A DNA stretch of 45,675 nucleotides from Alphaproteobacteria bacterium (GCA_021774965.1 JAJFIL010000172.1:1-45675); one strand, 5' to 3'. Shown: positions 1 through 7,062, numbered from the stretch's first letter. The notes: generated by a model from the letters alone, not told the origin. Numbers and translations are program-made.

Positions 1-474
1 AACAAAGACCTCCTCAATCGCATCCGTGACCTCTCTAAGGAGAAGCGCGAGGTCAGCACCCAGCTTGATAACCTTTATGGGCAGCTCAGCAATGGGCTGA
101 CCCTTGAGGGGAGCTTGAAATCTCATATCAACAAGCTTCAGAAACAAAGAGATCAGCTCATCAAACTTATAGCGGGTTTGGAGCGCGAACGGGACCGCCC
201 TACTAAGATGCTCTCTCAAGTCCAGCGTGAAGCTTTTGCAGTGTCTGCAAAGAAAAGGTTGCTCCATCCAGATGATCCAGGGTTCCGACGCGCCTATTTG
301 CGGCAGATGGTCTCTCGGGTGGATGTCAGCGATAAAGAGATCAGGATTACCGGACCAGAAGCGGCCTTAGCGAGCGCGGCGCTGGCCGATCAAGACCCCG
401 AAGAAAAAGTTCTTACTTTTGCACGGGAATGGCGCACCCGGAGCGATTCGAACGCCCGACCCCCAGATTCGTAG
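1..474 (+). CDS. Serine recombinase, C-terminal part only (5' end outside window)
   Basis: The reading frame is open from base 1 to the TAG at 472-474, so the gene begins upstream of the window. The visible part is a Lys/Glu/Leu-rich coiled coil (LSKEKREV, LQKQRDQLIKLIAGLERER) followed by YLRQMVSRVDVSDKEIRI. This is the coiled-coil and C-terminal region seen in large serine recombinases of the resolvase/invertase superfamily; the catalytic Ser domain is not visible. The last 15 or so residues (WRTRSDSNARPPDS) are encoded by the att copy of tRNA-Arg, and the stop falls in the former anticodon-loop region. I infer a site-specific recombinase of a third element integrated at the same tRNA. Whether the full-length gene is intact cannot be judged here. 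Confidence 0.7.
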   Translation, partial: NKDLLNRIRDLSKEKREVSTQLDNLYGQLSNGLTLEGSLKSHINKLQKQRDQLIKLIAGLERERDRPTKMLSQVQREAFAVSAKKRLLHPDDPGFRRAYLRQMVSRVDVSDKEIRITGPEAALASAALADQDPEEKVLTFAREWRTRSDSNARPPDS

Positions 475-475
475 T
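429..475. repeat. att copy 1: duplicated 3' half of tRNA-Arg
   Basis: These 47 bp are identical to 11083-11129 and 19647-19693. They correspond to the complement of the tRNA-Arg CCA end, T arm, variable loop and 3' anticodon stem. The sequence diverges from the tRNA after the anticodon loop, so this is not a functional tRNA. It is the tRNA-distal att site of island 1 and encodes the tail of the serine recombinase. Confidence 0.9.
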
Positions 476-550
476 TATTCGCGGCCGTTGGGGGCGTGAG
501 GGGTAATCAGGGTACATAAGAGGGCACGTCCCCCAGATTTGTTTGATCAA

Positions 551-601
551 TGACCTCAAATGGTGAAGCGGGCGGCTAATGTGAGGGGGCATTCGAGGTC
601 A
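551..601. repeat. Inverted repeat TGACCTC(A)AATG / CATTCGAGGTCA upstream of integrase 1
   Basis: Arms of 12 bp at 551-562 and 590-601 match at 11 of 12 positions. The GAGGTCA core recurs twice more just after the integrase gene (1951-1957, 1961-1967). The repeat lies between att copy 1 and the integrase, where an integrase or excisionase would bind. The function is inferred. Confidence 0.5.
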
Positions 602-616
602 CGAAAGGGCACTCTC

Positions 617-635
617 GTGGTACCCCAGTGGTACC
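617..635. repeat. Left-arm direct repeats GTGGTACC-CCA-GTGGTACC of island 1
   Basis: Two GTGGTACC copies start at 617 and 628, an 11-bp period. The same 19 bp recurs exactly at 11016-11034, near the other end of the island. Placement inside both att copies and helical-turn spacing fit integrase arm-type binding sites. Each copy also contains the palindrome GGTACC. The seen part is the repeat; the binding role is inference. Confidence 0.65.
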
Positions 636-747
636 AAGCCTAGCAGAACCCAACATATGCGATCCACCTTTCACGGGGCCTGTCGCCGCCTTAAGGGAAT
701 CAGTCCGGATTAATCCGAGCCAAGGGTGAGGTTTTTGGATAATTCGT

Positions 748-1926
748 GTGGAGATGAAAAAGGCTCCGCGAAAAATTCGAATTACTCAGGCGCATGTGGA
801 ACGTGTCCAAACCAAGGACGCGACCTTCATCGTGTGGGATACAGAAATCAAGGGGTTTGGCCTTCGGGTAACGCCAACTGGCCGCAAGAGCTATGTCCTC
901 AAGTATCGCTTGGGCACGGGCCGATCAGCCCAAGTCCGCAAGCCGACCCTCGGCCCTCACCCTGAAATGCTGTGCGGGGCCGCCAGAGAAATGGCTGCCA
1001 AATGGAAGCTGGACGCCTATGCTGGCAATGACCCATCCAAGGAACGACAAGACACCCGATCTGGGATGACCATGGGGGAGCTTTGGGATCGGCACCGGAC
1101 CATGCATGTGGACGTTAAGCTCAAACCACGGTCCGCCAAAGAGGCGGTTGATCAATGGGAACGCCTCATCAAACCACGCCTAGGTCGTGACCGTGTTCAG
1201 GACATCGGTGCTGTGGAGGTTCAGAGGCTGCACGCCGCCCTATCGGCCACCCCATATCAGGCCAACCGTGTCCTGGCCCTCCTGTCCATTCTCTTCAACA
1301 ATGCCGAGCGGTGGGGCTTGCGAATTCAGGGTTCCAACCCCTGTCGTTACATAGAGCGTTACCCTGAACGCCCCCGTGAAAGAGCCCTCAATTCGGATGA
1401 GGTTCGCCGCCTGATGGACGCGGTCGACCACTATGCGGTTGTCCATGAGAAGCTGGCCGATGTGGTGCGGCTCGCGCTGCTGACCGGCATGCGTCAATCA
1501 GAGATATTGAGCCTTGCCTACAGTGACGTTGATTTCATCAATTCTACGATCCGGCTGAAGGACAGCAAGACCGGTCCGCGTTCTGTCTTCGTGGGCCAGC
1601 AAGCCCTGTCATTGATTTCCCACCGGATGGATGATGCCTCTTCACAGTGGGTGTTTCCCGGCAAGACCAACGATGCGGCCATGAGCTGCCTGCCCAAGAT
1701 GTGGCGGAAGATAAGGAAACGGGCCGGTCTTGATGATGTGCGCTTTCATGACCTGCGGCACACCTTCGCCACTGTCGGTGCCCGCAGCGGCATTAGCGGG
1801 CCAATGCTCCAAAAGTTATTGGGTCACGCTCAGATTGCGACCACCGAAAGATATCTTCATCTCAACGGGGCGGAGCTGACCAAGGCCGCAGACGAGACGG
1901 CACGGGCGTTGTTTGAAATGCATTGA
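748..1926 (+). CDS. Tyrosine integrase of island 1 (DUF4102 / P4-type)
   Basis: This site-specific tyrosine recombinase should catalyse integration and excision of island 1 at tRNA-Arg. Residues about 13-95 form the N-terminal arm-binding DUF4102-like domain (GFGLRVTPTGRKSYVLKYR). Residues about 105-210 look like the core-binding SAM-like domain. The catalytic domain follows, with R249 (TGMRQSEI), K274, H334-x-x-R337 (HDLRH), H360 (LLGH) and Y369 all present, so it appears active. At 392 aa it is typical of the family. The start is uncertain: GTG at 748 or ATG at 754, the GGAG at 750-753 being too close to the ATG. It lies 272 bp inside att copy 1, downstream of the paired GTGGTACC sites. It shares NPCR-x2-ERYPER and other stretches with the integrase at 11287, so the two are homologous. 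Confidence 0.93.
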   Translation: MEMKKAPRKIRITQAHVERVQTKDATFIVWDTEIKGFGLRVTPTGRKSYVLKYRLGTGRSAQVRKPTLGPHPEMLCGAAREMAAKWKLDAYAGNDPSKERQDTRSGMTMGELWDRHRTMHVDVKLKPRSAKEAVDQWERLIKPRLGRDRVQDIGAVEVQRLHAALSATPYQANRVLALLSILFNNAERWGLRIQGSNPCRYIERYPERPRERALNSDEVRRLMDAVDHYAVVHEKLADVVRLALLTGMRQSEILSLAYSDVDFINSTIRLKDSKTGPRSVFVGQQALSLISHRMDDASSQWVFPGKTNDAAMSCLPKMWRKIRKRAGLDDVRFHDLRHTFATVGARSGISGPMLQKLLGHAQIATTERYLHLNGAELTKAADETARALFEMH

Positions 1927-1950
1927 AAGATCGGGAGTACTCTCGAAGTT

Positions 1951-1967
1951 GAGGTCATGAGAGGTCA
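1951..1967. repeat. Direct repeat GAGGTCA, 10-bp period
   Basis: GAGGTCA occurs at 1951-1957 and 1961-1967, directly downstream of the integrase stop. It matches the core of the inverted repeat at 551-601 on the other side of the gene. Possible binding sites for an island-encoded regulator; function inferred only. Confidence 0.4.
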
Positions 1968-2087
1968 TTGGGGGGCGCGAACACAGGATACAAATTTGGG
2001 GGGTTTACAAAAAAAATTACCTGTCATATCTCCGCCGCCCCGGGTGCGATTTTGCTATTGGAGTTTGCATCGGAATAGGAGAGAGCC

Positions 2088-2699
2088 GTGAGCGTGCCCG
2101 CTGATTTTGAAACTGACATCGACGATCTTGCCGAAAAAATGAACATGGCTAAGCAGGTTCTGACCGCCAAGCACATGATTCAGAGGTTTGAATATTGTAT
2201 AGAGGAAATTGGTGGCCCGGGTTTCTGTGCCTACGATGAAGGCATGTCTATTTTTGAATTCAGGAATCGGACAAAAAGGAAGTTCGATTACTGTAAGAGC
2301 CTTCCGCCCGAGCTCTTGAGGGCGGTGTTGAGTGCCCCTCGTTCGATCATTGATCGTGACGTGGAAACAGGATTCAAGCACTTGGTCGCGAGTGAGCTTG
2401 GCGAGCTGGTCATTCCGAAGGGTAGAAAGAAAACCACTCGTGGCCAGAAACCTGTCATAAACGAAAATCTAATCAGGCAACTCTTGGAAGAACTTTTCGG
2501 GAACGACCGCGACAATGAGTTAACTTCCCGTCTCAACGTTCATCTTGCTTTGGAAGAGCTCGTCGAGCACGAAAAGATCTATAGTGGCAAGGTGAGGGTG
2601 CCCAAGCTAAGCTGGCTCGAGAAGAAGTTCGGTAAGAAATGGCAGGACCTGGATCTTGAAATCAAAAAGAACAAGGCCGCTAACAAGGCGCAACAATAG
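2088..2699 (+). CDS. Unknown 203-aa protein downstream of integrase 1
   Basis: I do not recognise this protein. It starts at GTG 2088 behind a good AGGAGAG ribosome site and runs 203 residues. It is soluble and highly charged, with a Lys-rich tail (residues about 175-203, ending KNKAANKAQQ). The middle (GRKKTTRGQKPVINENLI) is basic and could touch nucleic acid. No transmembrane segment or known catalytic motif is visible. Its position between integrase and AlpA-like HTH matches that of the unknown 305-aa gene in island 2, although I see no clear sequence similarity between them. A role in island maintenance or in controlling integration is a guess from position only. Confidence 0.7.
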   Translation: MSVPADFETDIDDLAEKMNMAKQVLTAKHMIQRFEYCIEEIGGPGFCAYDEGMSIFEFRNRTKRKFDYCKSLPPELLRAVLSAPRSIIDRDVETGFKHLVASELGELVIPKGRKKTTRGQKPVINENLIRQLLEELFGNDRDNELTSRLNVHLALEELVEHEKIYSGKVRVPKLSWLEKKFGKKWQDLDLEIKKNKAANKAQQ

Positions 2700-2776
2700 G
2701 CCTCCAATACCCCCGATCTGATAATTCGTACGCGAGAATACGGGAGCATCTTTGAGACCCGTTCCATACTCCTTTA

Positions 2777-2801
2777 CGCCACTTGAATTCTTCAGGTGGC
2801 G
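2777..2801. repeat. Stem-loop between unknown gene and AlpA-like gene
   Basis: Arms of 11 bp (CGCCACTTGAA / TTCAGGTGGCG) with a 3-nt loop pair fully apart from one G-U position. The stem ends 3 nt before the AGGAG (2805-2809) of the next gene, so as RNA it could affect its translation. It is the first of five hairpins in this 1.2-kb cassette. Confidence 0.6.
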
Positions 2802-2815
2802 AACAGGAGAAGCAA

Positions 2816-3022
2816 GTGCCTCGTAAAGACGAACGCGCAAACGACCAAACGCCAATGCTCACGACGAAAGAAGTGGCTGACGACCTTCAGGTCGATCAAC
2901 GCACGGTCCGCCGCTGGCGCGAGAAGAACATGGGGCCAAGTTGGCACCAGTTAGACCGGCTCGTTCGTTACTCACGAGAAGACTACGACTCCTGGAAAGC
3001 CGGGCTGCGTCGCAGCTCATAG
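2816..3022 (+). CDS. AlpA/excisionase-like helix-turn-helix protein
   Basis: This 68-aa protein contains a MerR/AlpA-type winged HTH: LTTKEVADDLQVDQRTVRRW followed by a wing and the LVRYSREDYDSW tail typical of the HTH_17 excisionase family. Such proteins bind DNA and in P4-like elements act as excisionase and/or as activator of the integrase gene. I chose GTG 2816 because AGGAG lies at 2805-2809; an in-frame upstream TTG at 2783 lies inside the hairpin. Hairpins lie on both sides (2777-2801, 3055-3076). Island 2 has an equivalent at 13680, so the two islands share this layout. Confidence 0.8.
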   Translation: MPRKDERANDQTPMLTTKEVADDLQVDQRTVRRWREKNMGPSWHQLDRLVRYSREDYDSWKAGLRRSS

Positions 3023-3054
3023 AAAGTCAGCAAGAAGTTGTTGACCGGAAATCG

Positions 3055-3076
3055 CACGGCCAAAGTTTTGGCCGTG
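3055..3076. repeat. Perfect 10-bp inverted repeat in the gap after the AlpA-like gene
   Basis: CACGGCCAAA and TTTGGCCGTG are exact reverse complements separated by GT. In RNA this would fold as a GC-rich stem with an A/U-rich loop. No T-run follows, so it is a weak candidate for an intrinsic terminator; an operator or RNA-processing element is equally possible. Confidence 0.55.
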
Positions 3077-3114
3077 TGGGAAAGATTGAAACCCGACGAG
3101 AATAGGAGTCCCTA

Positions 3115-3474
3115 ATGTCGGAAATTTATGAGCAGAGCGCCCTAATGCAGGCGCAGAATTGTCGTCAGGCCCACCAAGAAGATCGGGCGGATTCTGATTT
3201 TACGATGATGAAGGTCAAAGGCGTGCTTTCAGTTGACCTCAATGGAAAGGCCATTGTCAGCATTCCCTCGATTGACCTCGAAGTGATGAACATCTCAATG
3301 GCTGTGGCTGGTCCTTTCACGGACGAACCAACAGACCTGATTGGCTATCGCTTGCATGATCGTACGGGGGCTGAAGAGAACGATCCTGCGGAAGCGAGTG
3401 ACATATCCACGATTGATATAGAACTCGATCTGTTGGTCGAACATCTCACACCTTTGGCGGGCTCGGCTGAATAG
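3115..3474 (+). CDS. Unknown 119-aa acidic protein
   Basis: I do not recognise the family. ATG 3115 follows AGGAG with normal spacing. The N-terminal 30 residues are polar (Gln/Asp/Glu rich). Residues about 31-65 alternate hydrophobic and polar (VKGVLSVDLNGKAIVSIPSI), which suggests beta strands. The protein is acidic and has no membrane segment or visible active-site motif. It sits in the hairpin-separated cassette before the HUH endonuclease and is probably transcribed with it. A structural or ssDNA-binding role would fit such a cassette but is not shown by the sequence. Confidence 0.65.
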   Translation: MSEIYEQSALMQAQNCRQAHQEDRADSDFTMMKVKGVLSVDLNGKAIVSIPSIDLEVMNISMAVAGPFTDEPTDLIGYRLHDRTGAEENDPAEASDISTIDIELDLLVEHLTPLAGSAE

Positions 3475-3489
3475 GCCCGTAAGTAGGAA

Positions 3490-3557
3490 CCTACAGGCTG
3501 GTGCTTGGTCATCAGCCTGTAGGCGACAAGTGGCCGGGATGAATGGAAATCCGGCCA
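3490..3557. repeat. Two tandem stem-loops between small cassette genes
   Basis: The first hairpin has perfect 11-bp arms, CCTACAGGCTG (3490-3500) and CAGCCTGTAGG (3513-3523). The second has arms TGGCCGGGAT (3531-3540) and ATCCGGCCA (3549-3557) with one bulged G. They fill most of the gap between the 3115 and 3594 genes. No T-run follows either. Confidence 0.6.
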
Positions 3558-3593
3558 AGCAACGCACCAACTTACAAAGAGAGGAGATTGGCA

Positions 3594-3944
3594 ATGACGA
3601 ATCAAACGCACCCCAAAGATCTGTCTGAAATGGTCCAACATGCGAAAGTCGCAATCGACCGGAGGAATTTTAGCATCAAAGGGCCGAAGGTTCGTGTAAA
3701 GACCAAATTGGTTGAAAGCATGGACCGGGTGTTCGAAGTGAGGCTCCCGGAGCTTTACTTTGACGTCATGGCTACGCGGGCGGTGGCTGCACCGGTCTTT
3801 GAAGGCGATACGCTCGCTGATAACCGGGGCCTCCGCTTCAAACCCATGAAGAGGAAGTGGGGGATGGACCCTCCCGCCTATACCAACTCGCACGACTTTG
3901 AAATCGCGTTTGCGTTGTCCATCTATGACCTGAAGGTCCTCTAG
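3594..3944 (+). CDS. Unknown 116-aa basic protein
   Basis: I do not recognise the family. ATG 3594 is chosen because GAGAGGAG lies just upstream; the frame is open back to 3543 but without a better site. The protein is rich in Lys/Arg in the first half (AKVAIDRRNFSIKGPKVRVKTKL) and ends in a hydrophobic strand (FEIAFALSIYDLKVL). There is no signal peptide or transmembrane segment. It lies between tandem hairpins and a terminator-like hairpin, directly upstream of the HUH endonuclease gene, in the same cassette. Confidence 0.65.
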   Translation: MTNQTHPKDLSEMVQHAKVAIDRRNFSIKGPKVRVKTKLVESMDRVFEVRLPELYFDVMATRAVAAPVFEGDTLADNRGLRFKPMKRKWGMDPPAYTNSHDFEIAFALSIYDLKVL

Positions 3945-3960
3945 CCGCCTGTGAACAACT

Positions 3961-3998
3961 GGCCCGCCATGACGGTTATTGTTCGGGCGGGCCCTTTT
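3961..3998 (+). terminator. Terminator-like hairpin after the 3594 gene
   Basis: GGCCCGCC (3961-3968) pairs exactly with GGCGGGCC (3986-3993), followed by TTTT at 3995-3998. The GC-rich stem and short T-run fit a factor-independent terminator, although the loop is long (17 nt). It would partly separate the small genes from the endonuclease gene. Confidence 0.6.
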
Positions 3999-4026
3999 CA
4001 CTTCTTCAAAACTAAGGGCATGAAAA

Positions 4027-4539
4027 ATGTCGAACCTTCCACCCCCGTCGCCTTGCCTGCAGATACCTAGCCGAAGCGATTATGCCGAAATGATAGAAAG
4101 TCATCCAGGCACGAAATTTGTCACGCTGACGACGAACGCGACGAATCCCAATTCTCCGGCCTCGCGCTGGACTCTTTCAGACCAACCAGCGATACGGAAG
4201 ATTATGCGAACCTATCTTCGAAGGTGGGACGCATTGATGAACGGTTACCTGCTGGGTGATAACTGGCGGACGTCCGCTTCCCGCCTTCAGGCGATTGGCG
4301 TGATTGAAAAGCCGGGGTCAAATCCGCACTGGCATCTCAAAGTCACACCCCCGCCTCCGCCCATACCCATGTTGTTCGGGGCTGCCGCAAGAAAAGCTTG
4401 GGGACAAATCATACTTGCTGGGACGGCCCACGTGCAGCCGATCCGTCGGCAGGGCGTAATTTCCAGTTACATGGCCAAAGAGCTGTCGCCCAAAAATTTC
4501 AACGACAGAATTATCTTTGTCCCTTTTGACGTGAAGTGA
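4027..4539 (+). CDS. Small HUH-type endonuclease (Rep-like)
   Basis: This 170-aa protein has the three motifs of HUH/rolling-circle Rep nucleases in order. Motif 1 is FVTLTT (31-36), matching the FLTLT-type strand. Motif 2 is the metal-binding HWH at 101-103, preceded by E94. Motif 3 is a Tyr with Lys three residues later, Y148-x-x-K151 (SYMAKE). Proteins of this class nick one DNA strand and stay joined to it through the Tyr, starting rolling-circle replication or ssDNA transposition. ATG 4027 follows AAGGG at good spacing. No helicase domain is attached, so it is a minimal nuclease. The surrounding hairpins could be substrates, though their sequences differ. The assignment is by motif; the exact family (plasmid, inovirus or satellite Rep) is unclear. 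Confidence 0.7.
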   Translation: MSNLPPPSPCLQIPSRSDYAEMIESHPGTKFVTLTTNATNPNSPASRWTLSDQPAIRKIMRTYLRRWDALMNGYLLGDNWRTSASRLQAIGVIEKPGSNPHWHLKVTPPPPPIPMLFGAAARKAWGQIILAGTAHVQPIRRQGVISSYMAKELSPKNFNDRIIFVPFDVK

Positions 4540-4823
4540 CCTATATATGTAGTGGAAGACCAAGGACGTGCCCCGGATGAACCCGTTTTCCAGCTACAGC
4601 ACTCGCGTCGCCAGACGGCTCCCTCGTGGAACCGTAATTTATGGTCATGCCCAAACACCATCTCCGAGTCTTCGCAATCTACATTCAGACCAACGTTGAA
4701 CAGTTTTGATCAACAGTCCAGCAAACCATGGCAACGAAGTGGCAACAACCCAAGATTTCCATTTACATTATCACAACCTTAGATTATACTACCGTCTGTG
4801 TACGGAATTGTCCAAGGTGGCTC
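4540..4823. other. Gap between HUH endonuclease and small recombinase
   Basis: These 284 bases hold no convincing gene. A frame from 4552 to 4782 lacks a ribosome site and family signal, and the recombinase frame is open back to ATG 4728 without a ribosome site. The stretch is AT-richer towards its right end and could hold the recombinase promoter or a replication origin, but no clear iterons or long stems are visible. Confidence 0.4.
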
Positions 4824-5387
4824 ATGACAAAGGCTCGACCCATAACAGATGTTGAATTTCGCCGCGTGATGGATATCGCGTCATCGACGCGGTATCCGAC
4901 CCGTAATCGGCTCTGCCTGCTGCTTTCGGCTCGTGCGGGGATGCGAGTGGGCGAAATCATGGGGTTGGATCTTGGCGACGTCTTCGACAATGACCGAGCT
5001 GAAGTCCGCGACAGGATCTATCTGGAAAGCTCCCGTGTTAAATGGGGCCATGCCCGCGAAATCCACCTGAACCGATCCGTTCAACGCGCGATCAGCGGCT
5101 ATCTCGCCCATAGGGGCGTCGCCAGTGGCCCGCTCATTCTGACACAGTCGGAAACCCGCTACGGGCGAACTGGCCTTGTTGGCCTCTTTAAAGGGCTCTA
5201 CGCCCGCGCCGGGATCGATACCTCGTCTCACGCGGGCCGTGCTTTGTTCATCACCTCGCTTGCCGACAAGGGAATTTCCATCCGCATTATTCAAAAAGCG
5301 GTCGGCCACAGATCACTTGCGGCCACCAACGCCTATCTGGATGCCCGCCCACAGGAGGTCGCCGCCGCCGTGGGGCTCCTTTCATAG
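4824..5387 (+). CDS. Single-domain tyrosine recombinase
   Basis: The 187-aa protein is essentially only the catalytic domain of the tyrosine recombinase/integrase family. All signature residues are visible: R41 (AGMRVGEI), K73, H136-x-x-R139 (HAGR), H162 (VGHRS) and Y171 (NAYLD). It lacks both arm-binding and core-binding domains found in the two large integrases here. Such short recombinases (about 190 aa) occur as free-standing genes on proteobacterial plasmids and islands, where they may resolve multimers or move short segments. ATG 4824 follows AAGGTGG at a short distance; an in-frame ATG at 4728 is possible. It follows the HUH endonuclease gene in the same direction, so the two may form one replication/resolution unit. 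Confidence 0.85.
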   Translation: MTKARPITDVEFRRVMDIASSTRYPTRNRLCLLLSARAGMRVGEIMGLDLGDVFDNDRAEVRDRIYLESSRVKWGHAREIHLNRSVQRAISGYLAHRGVASGPLILTQSETRYGRTGLVGLFKGLYARAGIDTSSHAGRALFITSLADKGISIRIIQKAVGHRSLAATNAYLDARPQEVAAAVGLLS

Positions 5388-5519
5388 GAGCGAATTGATC
5401 AGTGGAGCCCGCAGCCACAATATTGCCTCAATCCCGACACCCGTGCACCACAGTTCCTCACTTGATTAAAGTTGCCTTCGGTTTTTGGCGGCGCGAATAA
5501 TTGAAAGGACAATCCCATA

Positions 5520-6320
5520 TTGGCGAATGACGAAACAACACCATCATTACAAATGGAAGAGCCCATCATTTACGCGGTGGGCGATATCCACGGCTACCTG
5601 AGCGCCTTCTATGATGTCATCGACCGCGCTCATGCCAGCCACCAACGGAACTATCCTGACCGGCCTGCATGGCTGGTCACGATGGGTGATCACATCGACC
5701 GGGGACCCCAATCCGCCGACCTGATTGATCTGCTCATCAACGGGGGTGGGCCGCTGGCTTGGTTCGAGAAAAAGATTCACCTGCGCGGCAATCACGAACA
5801 GATGATGCTGGACGCCCTCAACGACACGGATGGGGATGCCTTCCGCTACTGGTCACAGAACGGGGCGAAAGAGACACTGGCCTCATATGAGATTGAAATG
5901 CCGGATCGGGCTGACGCGGATTTTGATATGGCTGATCCGCTGGGAGAGGTGAGAGGGGACATTCCGACCGAACACGTATATTGGCTCAACTCCCTGCCAC
6001 TCACATTCGCCCATGACCCTTTCCTGTTCGTTCATGCGGGCATTGTCCCTGGCGTGCCGCTGGACGAACAGGCCGACAAGGACCTCATGTGGATCAGGAA
6101 GGAATTCCTGGCCTCGGAGCTGGATCACGGTTATCGCGTCGTTCACGGTCACACGCCGGAAGACGACAAGCCCGTCTTTCTGCCGAACCGCATCAATGTG
6201 GATACCGGCATCTATACCGATGAGGGGATGTTGACTTGTGCGGCCCTTGATGTGGCAGTGGGCGATGAGCTTGTGTTCCCATTCTTTCAGGTAACACCCG
6301 GAGCGCCTTCTTGGGATTGA
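5520..6320 (+). CDS. PPP-family metallophosphatase (Ser/Thr phosphatase-like)
   Basis: This 266-aa protein carries the two-metal calcineurin-type phosphatase signature: GDIHG (21-25), GDHIDRG (56-62), RGNHE (89-93) and a later HGH (VVHGHTPED). These residues bind Mn/Fe-type metals and hydrolyse phosphoester bonds. The family includes bacterial protein phosphatases and ApaH; the target cannot be told from sequence. GDHIDRG replaces the commoner GDYIDRG. The TTG start at 5520 follows AAAGGAC; ATG 5553 (MEEPIIYAVGDIHG) is an alternative that still keeps all motifs. It has no signal peptide. It is cargo of island 1 between the small recombinase and merB, and no link to mercury resistance is evident. 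Confidence 0.88.
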   Translation: MANDETTPSLQMEEPIIYAVGDIHGYLSAFYDVIDRAHASHQRNYPDRPAWLVTMGDHIDRGPQSADLIDLLINGGGPLAWFEKKIHLRGNHEQMMLDALNDTDGDAFRYWSQNGAKETLASYEIEMPDRADADFDMADPLGEVRGDIPTEHVYWLNSLPLTFAHDPFLFVHAGIVPGVPLDEQADKDLMWIRKEFLASELDHGYRVVHGHTPEDDKPVFLPNRINVDTGIYTDEGMLTCAALDVAVGDELVFPFFQVTPGAPSWD

Positions 6321-6378
6321 GCGTCCTCGCTATCTCTCATACCTCAACATAATCGCCGCAGAATACAATTTTTGTTGC

Positions 6379-7062
6379 TCAGCCATAGTGGGTAGGACAA
6401 CCGTTTTCATTTGGTTCCAAATGGACGTCAGGGAACCGCTCAAAGTTTCGTCGTTTTGCCATTATGGCGGCATCACCCATATCAATTGCTAGTTCGCCTC
6501 CATTCACCTTGGACCAAAGGGCAAACGCATCGTAGCTCTCAAAAAGGTTTACGTGATTGCAGAATGCGCCGCGGATATTGGTTCGGCAGGTTTCTGCATC
6601 AGGTGATACGAGAGACAAAACTGCTGAACTCGGATCAGACTGTTCGATGCCACCAGGCGAAACGTTGATCGTGATTGCATTACCGGTTTGGCGACATGAA
6701 GACTTTAACACCGCAGGAAGGCCGATGAGCTCCGGTAGAAATATTCCGTCGAAGGCACACCATGTAAAAAGGTGATTGCCATTGACGATGAATCGATGAT
6801 TGCCTTCTGTAAGGCTTAATCCGATCAAGGCGACAATATCGCCGTCGCCATTTCTTTCAAGGGTGTTATCAGGAAGGCTGCAAATTTGCTCTTCCACTAT
6901 TTTGGGGTCCAGTCCGGTCGCAAGTCCGATCTCGGCTATTGAGCATGGTTTTCCTTTGGCAAGAAGGCGGTATGCCGAAATTGTCAATCTCTGAAGTTCA
7001 ATCGAGTTTGTTTCCAAGTACCCCTTGTCGATGAACTGCACAAAATTATCTGCTTTTGACAT
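6379..7062 (-). CDS. merB: Organomercurial lyase MerB
   Basis: MerB breaks the carbon-mercury bond of organomercurials by protonolysis, releasing Hg(II) for MerA. The catalytic triad known from MerB (Cys96, Asp99, Cys159 in the R831b enzyme) is matched by C102 and D105 in TWCAFD and C168 in FCNHV. The N-terminal third is a winged-helix-like region (residues about 20-70), as in the family, and the 227-aa length is normal. It runs leftward, away from merR, with its own MerR-type promoter at 7107-7137. Divergent placement means organomercurial cleavage is transcribed separately from merTPA. The assignment rests on motifs and on the mer context; sequence elsewhere looks fairly divergent from the well-known plasmid MerBs. 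Confidence 0.9.
   Translation of the reverse strand: MSKADNFVQFIDKGYLETNSIELQRLTISAYRLLAKGKPCSIAEIGLATGLDPKIVEEQICSLPDNTLERNGDGDIVALIGLSLTEGNHRFIVNGNHLFTWCAFDGIFLPELIGLPAVLKSSCRQTGNAITINVSPGGIEQSDPSSAVLSLVSPDAETCRTNIRGAFCNHVNLFESYDAFALWSKVNGGELAIDMGDAAIMAKRRNFERFPDVHLEPNENGCPTHYG

Noticed and set aside
3345-4001. 218-residue minus-strand frame over the small cassette genes
   Set aside because: The plus strand has two genes with good ribosome sites in this interval, and the minus-strand translation shows no family pattern and runs through hairpins.
4552-4782. 76-residue plus-strand frame between the HUH and recombinase genes
   Set aside because: It has no ribosome site, no recognisable motif, and overlaps the probable promoter region of the small recombinase.
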